A stretch of 64,000 bases of DNA from Siphonodentalium dalli (Eukaryota; Mollusca; Scaphopoda; Gadilida; Siphonodentaliidae). The notes under the pieces were generated by a model, which ran no database searches, was not told where the DNA came from, and saw only the letters and a list, made by a program, of their open reading frames with translations. A program made the position numbers and the translations under genes. This document shows, piece by piece, positions 34,381 to 64,000 of this stretch (its first letter is position 1; each line of letters starts with the position of its first letter). The stretch is taken from NCBI GenBank assembly GCA_032622095.1, contig CP136063.1, positions 114,660,723 to 114,724,722 on the forward strand, given 5' to 3'.

Positions 34381-35305
34381 CAGATTTGTGAAAATGGGAT
34401 CACAAAGTCAAATAAGGGCAGAGCAAGAGACTTAACTATTTCACTACATAGTAATTCTTAAAATGATTACCCCATTGTTAGGCACACGCAACTCACAACA
34501 GACAAATCGCACGGGCGCTTCGAAGTAGCTTCAATTACCAGAGGCCACAGGGGCACGAACAGCGCTCTGCTTCCCCCAAGGCAATAGCAACACATGCATT
34601 GGTTGAATTATTTATTAACTAGTAGCAAAACTAATCCAGTTCCGAAAATATTCTCAGGACCACTAATCCAACAATGAAACTAAACGTGTTCAACGCACGA
34701 TCAATTGCGTATTTCAAGATAATCGCATTATGTGCGGTCAATTGTGCTCCAAGTCGGTCAGAGCACGCGAATAGTTCTTTACCAGTAGAACTGTTGATTG
34801 GCATAACCAATGTAATCATATTTTTTCCAACACTAAGTGTTTTAGGAGGAACGATCAAATGATTTTACACATTGAACACTAATTGTATTCATTGTTGTTT
34901 ACTATTTGTGCACAAAAAAAACTTTAAAATGGACAAAAACAGTCGAAAATGGCATTTTTGGAAAAGAGTCAATACAAAGGATTCATAGGGCCATAAGTTG
35001 ATTATGGCACATATGTGTTTAGCAATTCCAGCACAGTGTATTTAACCTAATATACGTAAGAGGTTATGAGAAATACAGGGCATATGGATATCAATTTATT
35101 GAGTTGTATGACCTCAAATATGGTATTTCATCACACCAGTTCTGTGTCACAAGGCAAATTTGGCTAAGTCCATACAATGGAACACATATTATGTTTAAGA
35201 ATATTTTTGTCCTCTCGATAATAGATGCATAAAGAAATCATTTTTTGTGCACAATATAATGAGGCAACTAATACAACAGTAAGATATCCCTTCTTGGTCT
35301 CTAGT
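34381..35305. other. Intergenic, nothing recognised
   Basis: Apart from a short, slightly GC-richer stretch at 34480-34580, nothing stands out. Overlapping short open frames on both strands at 34.63-34.86 kb have no recognisable features. Confidence 0.45.
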
Positions 35306-35307
35306 TT

Positions 35308-35945
35308 TTAGCTCACCTGAGACGAAGTCTCCGGTGGAGCTATAGTCATCACTCGTCGTCCGTCCGTCAACTTTAAAATTAAAAAAAACATCTTCTCCTC
35401 TGAAACCGTCATACCGAATTGGTTCATATTTGGTGTGAATGTTCCCTATGTGACTCTCATTCAGATTTGTTCAAATGAGGTCACTGGGTCAAATAGTTGC
35501 GAAGCCAGGGCCATAACTCTATTCCTCCATAGTAATTCTTAGAACGACTTCTTTTACTGAACTATAAGGCCGTATGGATTCATATTTGGTGTGGATGTTC
35601 CCTAGTTGACTCAAATTCAGATTTGTTAAAATGAGGTCACCAGGTTGATTAGTTGAGAAACCAGGGCCATAACTCTATTCCTCCATAGTAATTCTTAGAA
35701 TGACTTCTTCTTTTGAACCATTTGACCGATTTAGCTTACATTTGGTATGGAGAGTCCTTGTGTGACTGGGGTTCAGATTTTTTCAAATGGGGTCAAATAG
35801 GGGCAGGGCCCAGGGACATAACTCTTTCAATTTTTTTATTTAAATCCATGTTTTAAATCCTTGCCCCCTCAACCCCACCCCCCCCCCCCCCCCCACACCA
35901 CCACTGAATGTCCCTGCCACCCCACACCAGATCCTTGCAAGGTTC
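35308..35945 (+). repeat. P1 copy d
   Basis: The head hairpin is followed by three units of about 155 bp with CATATTTGGTGTG, GATTTGTTCAAATGAGGTCA and GGGCCATAACTCTATTCCTC. It ends in a C-rich run at 35878-35893. Confidence 0.65.
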
Positions 35946-36183
35946 ACACCATTAAAAGCCTTACACTTTAGTTATATGACATGCCAGGAGCTGACCAGCC
36001 TTAATTCTCACAGTGCTCACAGCTGTGTGTCCAGTCATTATAAAGTAATTAACTTTTATCTCAATATCCACATTTATCAGGCTGGGAGAGAATGAGGTGT
36101 GTGAATGAAATTTTTAATCCTATGTGTTTACAGCAATCTCAAATACAACTGTTTGACAGTTTACACATTTTATAATAGTATTA

Positions 36184-36800
36184 GTATTAACCATTTCATT
36201 ACCAGAGCTATGCTGGTACAGCAAAAAGACCCTGCACCAGTGTATTCTCCTATATATAAGAGAATACACTGGGGATCAAGGAAATATTGTTAGGCCAATT
36301 TTGTCAGACATCCAAATAAATCAGACATGTCCTATTCTTGCCGGGATGTCCCCACATATGTTTGGGGAGGGGGCAAATTTCTCAGATTTGTTCATTGAGA
36401 TGTAATTTGTTTTCCAAAACCAATTACGTATACTAAAATAAAATGAATATAAAATAATAGACCATTGATCAAGAGAAATGATCTCCTAGTTTTAATATTT
36501 GTCCAATATTTATTATTTTATAACAAGGTACTACCGGTAGTATCATGCCAGTGCATTGTCTTATATATATGTGAGTGTCCCATAGGTAGCCTCACCTAAG
36601 AGAAAACACTGGCTCTCAAGGTTAAGGAAATATTGTTAGGCAAATGTAGACAAGCATCCAAATAAATCACAGATGTCCTATTCTTGCAGGGATTTCCCCA
36701 TGGGTTGAGGGGATGGAATTAGCTGATTTGTTAAATGAGATGTAATTTGTTTTCTCAAAATTAATTATTTAGACTAAAATGAAGATAAAATAGTAAACTA
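36184..36800 (+). repeat. Two direct copies of a 300-bp segment
   Basis: 36184-36500 and 36530-36800 share AAGGAAATATTGTTAGGC, ATGTCCTATTCTTGC and GAGATGTAATTTGTTTTC. The second copy is diverged by several per cent. The heads resemble the edge of M7 (AGAGAAT/AAAACACTGG). Confidence 0.6.
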
Positions 36801-37114
36801 CTTAATTTTTTAACCCCCCAGATTACATTATATAAAATATATGCCATATTATATACCATTTGAAAGAGGAAGCTCCAAAACATTGTATTATCAACTTTTC
36901 CAGTATAATAAACTGTGGACATGTTGTTTTTATTGAGTTGACAAAGAGTTTTGTCATCTAGATTGCAGTAAAAAGCTAAATTATTTTCAATGCAGGGGGA
37001 ATAACTCTATATATTAAAGATGGAGTTCTTCCCCTTCCATTGAAAAGTTTGAATTCTGTTGCATTCTGGGATCCAAAGGGGGGGGGGGGAGTCATTCTAT
37101 AATTTCAGTAGTTT

Positions 37115-37544
37115 TTGGCTCACCTGAGACAAAGTCTCCAGTGGAGCTATAGTCATCACTCCTCGTCCGTCCGTCAACAATTCTTTAAACTTCTCCTCTG
37201 GAACCATAAGACCGTATGGGTTCATATTTGGTGTGGATATTGCCTTGGTGACTCACATTCAGATTTGTTCAAATGAGGTCACTGGGTCAAATGTGGGCGG
37301 GGACATAACTCCAAAAAATATTAAACATTGCAAGTGAAGTCTGACATTTTATAAACATTTCGTGGAGATCTGCTAGAGTAGTGTAGATCAGTAGTGTACA
37401 GTTGGTAATTTGGCCACATATCCTGTTTAGATCTACTTCTTTTAAAGTGATTATGAAAAGTTCCAACTATTGTGGTCTCCAGAGTCCCAGTCTTATCAGT
37501 CTTTGCAGTCTGGTGAGCGACCCCTGGTGAGCGACTGTCTTGTT
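37115..37544 (+). repeat. P1 copy e
   Basis: The head hairpin, GTCCGTCCGTC and one internal unit are followed by the 3' hairpin CAGTCTGGTGAGCGACTG-like sequence and the tail TCTTGTTA. Confidence 0.65.
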
Positions 37545-37779
37545 AAAATACTAGACCCTAAAATATGGATATTAGCTAAGAAATATTGTCTTGCAATTAG
37601 TTTGAGGTTTGGCACTTTATTCTCATAAATGCACTGAACTAATAGGCACGGAGATCCTTATGAACATGGGGGAAGATGTTATGAGTTATGTATTCAAGCG
37701 AACATCCCAAGCAATAATAATGAGTGCTCTGTCTCTCAAGTTCGACAACGACGTTGTACACTTCGACCCACAACTCTTG

Positions 37780-38340
37780 TTAGCTCACCTGAGACGAAGT
37801 CTCCGGTGGAGCTATAGTCATCACTCCTCGTCCGTCAACAATTCTTTGAACATCTTCTCTGAAGATGGAATTGGTTCATATTTGGTGTGGATGTTCCCTA
37901 GGTGACTCATTCTGATTTGTTCAAATGAGGTCACTGGGTCAAATAGTTGCGAAACAACAACTTCTTGTCCATAACCATTGTGCCGATTTAGCTAATATTT
38001 GGTATGGAGGGTCCTTGGGTGACTGGTGTTCAGATTTGTTCAAATGAGGTCACCCGGTCAATTAGTTTGAGAAACCAGGACCATAACTCATAGTAATTCT
38101 TACAATGACTTCTTCTAAAAAAATATTTGGCCGATTTAGCTTATATTTGGTACAGAGAGACCTTGGGTGACTGGGGTTCAGATTTGTTCAAATGGGGTCA
38201 CTGGGTCAAATAGGGGCAGAGCCAGGGACATAACTCTAAAAAAATAACATTTTTGTATTTTGACCTTTGATTTTTTTTGACATATCACAGCTACCCAATC
38301 CCACCCTCCCCACCCCACCTCCTGTCCCTGCCACACCACA
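37780..38340 (+). repeat. P1 copy f
   Basis: The head hairpin AGCTCACCTGAGACGAAGTC and CTCGTCCGTC are followed by three units with TTTGGTATGGAG/TTTGGTGTGG and GATTTGTTCAAATGAGGTCA. No clear 3' hairpin. Confidence 0.65.
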
Positions 38341-38676
38341 CTGTATCATACCATGTTATCTCTTCCTTGTTCACCCCATTAAAATCCTTGTTTTGATCAC
38401 AGCTGTAGGAGTATCAAAAAGTATTTTTGGTTGTTGTTATAACTGATGTTTGAGAAGAGAGACACCTCAACTTTAAAGTCAGATAATTTAAATTAACAAC
38501 TCACATATTATCATTCCATTACCAGTAGTTTCTGAATTTTTTATATTACATGTGAATAAGGGAATCCTGATGATTAAAATACTACATTTAGCTTGCTAAT
38601 AATTTGTTCAGGGTAGACCCTATATTTCAGCCCCGACAGCCAGACTATATCTTCCCGGCTGATTTTTAGCTCTACT

Positions 38677-39315
38677 TTAAAGGGGTACTGTACACAAAGA
38701 TTTTTTTATTTACTCCCATTGAAATAACTTTCAAGTTAGATTGTGTTCGTGTTATATGAGTTTCGTATAAACCTAATTTAGCGAAGAAAATATTGATCTT
38801 GGAAACAAAAATATTACGATTTCAAACTACGCGCCATGTTTTTGACCTTCACCGGAGAAGACGCAAGTCGCAGGAAGAACCGGAAGTTCATTGCTCACAG
38901 CTTCGATTGATGCATTCAATCTCGTCCATCCAACAATCTCACTCCGTATAAAATACTTGACGCTTTATGACTCTTGTTTCTTTCTCCTTTTTTCCCGAAT
39001 CGGTTATAACGGGCCTTCTTTTGCAGGTAACATGTTTTGTTTGCAACTCAATAATGTTCGCGAACGGCCGTCGATAAAAGACACGCAACATATGCGATTT
39101 CAAGAACGGTAACTCGTAATGGCATAATTCTCCATTTTATGACTCCAGCCATAAATGAATTTATATTAAATAATTCAATTTTACTTTTACGATAGCCTGT
39201 TAACGTTTTCAGTAGACATCGTCGACTCAAATGAGTTATTTTATAATATAATATTCATATTAGATCGCTATTGTCACCGGGAATTTATTGAAATTGGGGT
39301 ACAGTACCCCTTTAA
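38677..39315. mobile_element. M3: TTAA-bounded element
   Basis: TTAA flanks AGGGGTACTGTAC and its inverse GTACAGTACCCCT. It is non-autonomous, about 630 bp inside, and inserted in the head hairpin of P3 copy c. Removing it with one TTAA restores a near-consensus P3 head. Confidence 0.82.
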
Positions 39316-39330
39316 GTTGTAAAGTTTGAG

Positions 39331-41645
39331 CACAGGAGCTTGGAATTTGGTCAAAACCTCTCTTTTATTGGCAGAACCACCACCCGGGACCATAGGTCAC
39401 GGAAGGAACGAAACACGAATTTGTTGCCACCCATTTTGAACTCAACTGTATTCCTACAAAAAATATATTTTCACTAAAAACTTTTGGTACCTCTTACACC
39501 TTAGATGCCAATCTACAACATTCCATAGGTATATTTTTTCCAGTTCTTCGAAAACCTCACTTTATTTCGGTAATGTATTGTAAATTCACCAACGAACACA
39601 AATCTGCGACACCTCCATCACCCGTTCTAGAATCTGAATGACAAATGGCACAAAACCATTTTTCCGGAATAACAAAGTCGGAACGAAAGAAAATCGAAAC
39701 CTAAATTTAAAGCCCGCGAAATTCAAAACTATTTGAAAGTGGGTGCGGTTTTCGAACTTAGGCGCCAGAAAACTTAAATCAGTTTATGTTTGCGTCATAC
39801 TATGCGCGTTTTTGATGATCTTATCCTGATGTTTTGTGTATTTTCTTGAAATATTTTGTATTTGTCTGTCTGCTGTTATCATCTGATGAAAATGACGACT
39901 GTCCAAGAAGATATTCTTCATTTGACTGAATGGTAATTAGTACAAATATTTTAAATATAATTTATTTCTATTTATGGCACGACCACGTGGTATTGGTTTT
40001 TTTTATGTTCGTTGTGCACCGGTAGGCCTATGTACTACTTGACTTGGTAATGCTACTGGTTGCAATGATTGGTCATAAGGGGACCACAACTCTCTCTCTC
40101 TCTCTCTCTCCCATCTCTCTTCTCTCTCTCTCCTCTCTCTCTCTCTCTCTGTCGCGATCTGTTTATAGACCTAAACTATCCATCATATAATAGTAATAGT
40201 AATCAACCCACTGATCGAATATCACAAAGTAGAAGAAAAAAAAGATATATAGACTCACGGGGAGGCCTGGTATATATATGCCTATGCATGAAGCGATTCC
40301 TTTGTGCGTTTTGGTGCATATTCATTGCCAGAATATCTTGATTATTTCCACATAAAATGCTGTTTTTTACTAGTTCTGACGAAACAAATACATGTCTTAG
40401 TTGACGAGAGAAAACATTTTTCTTCAGTTAGGTAACGATATATAGAACGAGTGTTTAGTTTCGCGAAATTCAAAATTGTCAATGTAGGGTACAAAAGCTC
40501 GCCATTTATATCATAATATGCCAAATATAGTAACAAAATGTAATAAGATTCTTTCATGTTATCTTGCGTATTCTTTACGGTATACGTTTTATTTGTACAA
40601 GTTGAAAGGCAAACTGGTTTACCGAATAACTAGTTTATAAATTTGAGTTAGTGATAAACTCGCTAACATAAATTTTATTTAATAAGCAACTATAAGTATT
40701 GTCAATTGTATCACTACCAGGATATATAAATAGTATACGTCACTCGTGGCTCGTAACGAATCATCACCAAAACTCTCAAAGAATGGCTTTGTGCTTTATA
40801 TAGCCTGTGCTCATGAATTGGAAATTCAAGACAGCTAGCCGCCATATGGCATTGTTTTTCTCAAAGTCGAAAATACCCCACAAAAATATTAAAAACATTA
40901 CTTAATGTAACTTTCATGGTCGATGAAACGAGTGGCTGAAATCCTACGGCGGTCATGTTTCTATGAATAATTTCACGATTATCGTACCAATGCTATGTAC
41001 AGTATATAGCAATGATTCGTTCTCATTTTGATATCGATGTCATGACCCATGAAAATTTCACGATGATCGGTGCATCGACAAAGCTCTAGGCAGTGTTATT
41101 GATTTATATATGCAGGGTTCTTCGAATTCTTGGTTAAAAATTGTGTTATACCAACCACGACGTATGATTGACGCAGAATTACATATATTAAATTGTATTT
41201 GACACAATTTATCAGTTTCGGTCATGTAATAAACATGTAATCAGCAGCTATGTTCGAAATTATAAATGGTACTTTCATGCTATCCGTCTCCGGATCATAG
41301 TTTTAAAGTTTCCGCATATTTCGGTACCATTTCCGCTACTCAGATTCTACAACGGGTGATGGAGGTGTCGCAGATTTGTGTTCGTTGGTGAATTTACAAT
41401 ACATTACCGAAATAAAGTGAGGTTTTCGAAGAACTGGAAAAATATACCTATGGAATGTTGTAGATTGGCATCTAAGGTGTAAGAGGTACCAAAAGTTTTT
41501 AGTGAAAATATATTTTTTGTAGGAATACAGTTGAGTTCAAAATGGGTGGCAACAAATTCGTGTTTCGTTCCTTCCGTGACCTATGGTCCCGGGTGGTGGT
41601 TCTGCCAATAAAAGAGGGGTTTTGACCAAATTCCAAGCTCCTGTG
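39331..41645. mobile_element. 2.3 kb element with 305-bp inverted ends
   Basis: 39331-39638 is inverted at 41342-41645 with very high identity. The ends read CACAGGAGCTTGG. The flanking GTTTGAG at 39324 and 41646 is a 7-bp target duplication inside P3. The interior holds a CT microsatellite at 40088-40150 and no transposase frame, so it is non-autonomous. Confidence 0.85.
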
Positions 41646-42264
41646 GTTTGAGCTATTGCCATGGGTTGGCCATCGGTGCATGTGTGGATCTGTGTGTGAG
41701 TATGTCAACAATTTCCTTTGGCAGACCCTTACTGTTTGTCTGATTATCATGAAATTTGTCATGGATGTTAACATTGACATGTAGATGAGGAACAAGCCAT
41801 TTTGGGCTCAATCGGCCAAAAAACATGGCCGCTGGCAGCCATCTTAGATGCATCACTAAATCCTTTATCACAACCTACAGGTCACATCATCCGATCATCA
41901 CCAACTTCATATTATGGATCTTAGATGTGACCTCTAGATGGGAGCTTATAATTTTTTTCCCGATTTCTGTTCAAAAACATGGCCACCGGCCATAATGGAT
42001 TTCACATTTAAATCAATCGACACAGCATGCAGCCCACAATTATTGGCTAAATGTTTTGAAAAATTACAGGCATGTTTGTGATCAGCTCCAGCTGGGAGCT
42101 ATCAAATTTGAATGATTTTCAGTGAAAATCATGGTCGCTGGCAGCCATCTCGGATTTTACTCTTTGGTTTTTCACTGAATGCGATGAAACCCTATTCACC
42201 CCATTTTACAGTAATGTGATACCCACAGTAGGCTAGATATTGATACATCTTCCGTGAGATCTTA

Positions 42265-42270
42265 TTTATT
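42265..42270 (-). promoter_or_regulatory. Candidate poly(A) signal of AFG2B
   Basis: The plus strand reads TTTATT, so AATAAA is read on the minus strand about 185 nt after the stop codon. No nearer canonical signal was seen. This would make the 3' UTR end close to the truncated P3 element at 38.7-42.2 kb. Confidence 0.45.
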
Positions 42271-42454
42271 AATTTGGGCTTCCAAATATTAGGAGGCTAA
42301 CAAGATAGGTGTTACAAGAGAGGGTAAGTGTATCCAACTGAGTGTTGCAATAAATTTCAGTATGCAGCACTCTTGAAAATGACAGGCCTGGGTCAGAATA
42401 ATTAACCATAACATCCATATCATGGACAATGTATTACAAGATTTTTAGTTTTCA

Positions 42455-62239
<19,785 letters not shown>

Positions 62240-62248
62240 CTGAATAAC

Positions 62249-62660
62249 ACAAGACAATCAATGACAGTTGAGTCACTCACCTGACAGTAAAGACTGAGAA
62301 GACTGGGACTCTGAATAGTCTGAAGTCCACAACAGTATATACTTGATAAAATCACTTAAATCAAGTAGTTCTAAACATGGACATTGCTCGAGGGTCTCTG
62401 TTGAGCGGGGTATCCACCCTAAAAATTCTAACTACATTCCCCGACCAAACTCCAAACACTTTCCCAAATCAGACAACCAGACCACAGTCCTAAGTTCAGA
62501 AAATTCCTTTTTCACACACACACAACCACTTAGGTTACAATTTTACAACTGGTACTTTAAGCTTTCCTACTGTTGGAAATTTCCAACCTGACATCCCCCA
62601 TAAAGTTTGAAATGTTCTAAATGTGGTCATTTCGGTCTAATAGTCTAACATAAAGTAGGA
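62249..62660 (-). repeat. P1 copy h, 3' portion, at AFG2B acceptor
   Basis: The P1 3' hairpin region (GTGAGTGACTCAACTGTC on the minus strand) and tail TGTCTTGTGTTATT run to within about 10 nt of the exon at 62239. Its AGTCCCAGTCTTCTCAGTCTT phrase matches other P1 3' ends. The head hairpin is not seen in the window. Confidence 0.65.
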
Positions 62661-63357
62661 AAATATATATACAGCTAGTTCTAATTAATCGATCCTCCTT
62701 AACAATGTTGACCATCGGTATTACTGTGTTACTCGACCGCGTTCATGTGATCAACAGTGATCAATCATACAGCGGCCGACCTTGGTACCACCATACTTTA
62801 AACAATTTATTAATTGAAATATTGTTTTGTGTATGGTTAACACGGTGCATGGCACTCACGAAAAACTGGACTGGTGTGTTTGCCGGTCATGAATGTGAAA
62901 AATTAATGTGGAGTACGGTGGTCGCAAAATAGTATTACTGGTACCACAGTAAGATTACCGGCGGGTGCCGCATGTCAACTGCTCACAATCATGGTGATAC
63001 CACTTGACCGTGGTTGAATGGCGGTAAAACCGTGGTCAATAATGCCCTACAACCTCATTAAAGGGGTTGATTAATTTGAGCATAGGTGTATGTGTATGTG
63101 ACTGTTGGTCTAAAAACAAAAAAGTTTCCACTGAATACCAAAGTTAGGGGAGGGTCAAAATCAGAACCGCCTCCCCCCAATTTGCCCCCCCCCCCCCACC
63201 TACTAAGTGGTTCTATACTTAGCTTAGAAATCAACCCAGGGGTTTATATATATAGATGTAATTATCAAAACGTAACTGATAATATATAAAAATTAGTACA
63301 TGTAACATAAGAGTCTACTTGTATATATCAGACTTGAGCTCAACATCATAGATAGGC

Positions 63358-63488
63358 AGCCCTCATATTGGCTATGGCAATCAGCTACGGTATACCGAAG
63401 CCATTTGCTGAAGAAAACTGGGCCATGGCAAAGGGTTGTCGTAGGCGTTGCGGATTGCCAAAGCCAAATAATCTGAATTAAGAGGGCT
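63358..63488. mobile_element. M9 foldback MITE, second copy
   Basis: The copy matches 53861-53980 in reverse; anchors are AAACTGGGCCATGGCAA and TTGCCAAAGCCAAATAATCT. Two C-rich tracts near 63.17-63.20 kb lie upstream. Confidence 0.6.
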
Positions 63489-64000
63489 GAAAAGGGTGGA
63501 TGGTGGAGTGTTAAATCTCCTATCTCTGCCCCTATTTGAAGTTTTGAACCAAATCTATGATCTGGTAATTTCAAAGGGTGTATCTTAGGAGTAAAAGTGA
63601 ATTCATTTTTCTCAAAATTATCAGCATGGCACAACTAATAAGTTTTCCTTGAAATTATCAGCATAAATAAATAAATAATTTAAATTCTTCAAAATCTGCA
63701 TCAATGTCATACCTGACACATTGTATATTTGACTCTGATCGGTCAGTCACAATATTCTCACGGGATCAGAACTGGGGGGAGGGGGTGTTAAATATCATAT
63801 TTCTGCCCTATTTGAACAAATATAAATCACAATTAATGTATGCGATCCATTGATCTATTAATTTTAAAGGGTATATTTTATGATATGAAGACGAAGTAAA
63901 TTCATTTTCCCCAAAATTAGTGGGGGCGGGTTGGTATTAAATTACATATCTCTGCCCCTATTTGATTAAATGTAAATCACAATTTTCAGCTATTCTCTTT

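Larger units (their letters stand above)
38667..42170 (+). repeat. P3 copy c, split by two insertions
   Basis: The P3 head begins AGCTCTAC, is broken by M3 at 38677-39315 and by a 2.3 kb element at 39331-41645, then continues with TTTGAGCTATTGCCATGG and two or three decayed units to about 42.17 kb. The 3' hairpin is missing. Confidence 0.7.

Noticed and set aside
40088-40150. CT microsatellite as a regulatory GAGA site
   Set aside because: It lies within a non-autonomous transposon far from any promoter; a simple repeat is the plain reading.
62260-64000. Upstream AFG2B exons (D1 Walker motifs)
   Set aside because: No Walker A or B sequence seen on the minus strand; the region is repeat-rich with M9 and C runs.

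Overview
This is a eukaryotic, AT-rich, repeat-dense window. Its two recognisable genes are both partial, split into short exons (49-222 nt) by introns of up to about 9 kb, and every junction I propose uses GT-AG. The repeats carry sequence themes I associate with bivalves and other lophotrochozoans: hairpin-headed elements with GTCC runs, tandem units of about 150-170 bp, and the phrase GAGTTATGGCCCTTT. A marine mollusc is therefore my best guess, but that is inference and not proof.

Layout. (1) 1-30.3 kb, plus strand: the 3' portion of a DAZAP1/Hrb27C-like hnRNP gene. It has eight in-frame exons (5176-30320) encoding a second RRM, a Gln/Pro-rich linker, a Tyr/Gly/Gln/Ser-rich prion-like domain and an RGG tail. 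The first RRM must lie upstream of the window. (2) 30.5-42.2 kb: intergenic DNA made almost entirely of mobile-element remnants. (3) 42.3-62.2 kb and beyond, minus strand: the 3' portion of AFG2B (SPATA5L1), a double-AAA ATPase. It has seven in-frame exons (401 codons plus stop) covering the end of D1, the linker and all of D2. The two genes are convergent. Nothing suggests a shared pathway: one is an mRNA-binding protein, the other a ribosome-maturation ATPase.

Repeats. Three groups dominate. (a) Six families, called P1-P6 here, share one modular plan: a hairpin at the 5' end, a GTCCGTCC-type run, two to five tandem units of about 145-170 bp, and in most families a short 3' hairpin with a simple tail. 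This resembles non-autonomous Helentron (HINE, DINE-1) or bivalve 'pearl' elements. (b) Several unrelated non-autonomous DNA elements are each bounded exactly by TTAA duplications (M2, M3, M6, M7, M8), which points to piggyBac-type mobilisation. (c) Foldback MITEs with TA target sites (M1) are concentrated in AFG2B introns. There are also a 2.3 kb element with terminal inverted repeats of about 305 bp, a 1.6 kb element with TTAGGCCACAC ends, a 4.7 kb inverted-repeat-bounded block with coding-like interior, a decayed Ty3/gypsy integrase region, and long G/C homopolymers. Several insertions are nested and give relative ages. Two AFG2B exons have mobile elements ending within about 10-30 nt of their 3' splice sites.

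No tRNA, rRNA, CRISPR array or prokaryotic feature was seen. The most noteworthy observations are the shared architecture of the P families, a nearly identical templated insertion-duplication at 16.7-17.3 kb, the TTAA-element collection, and the mobile elements abutting AFG2B splice acceptors.
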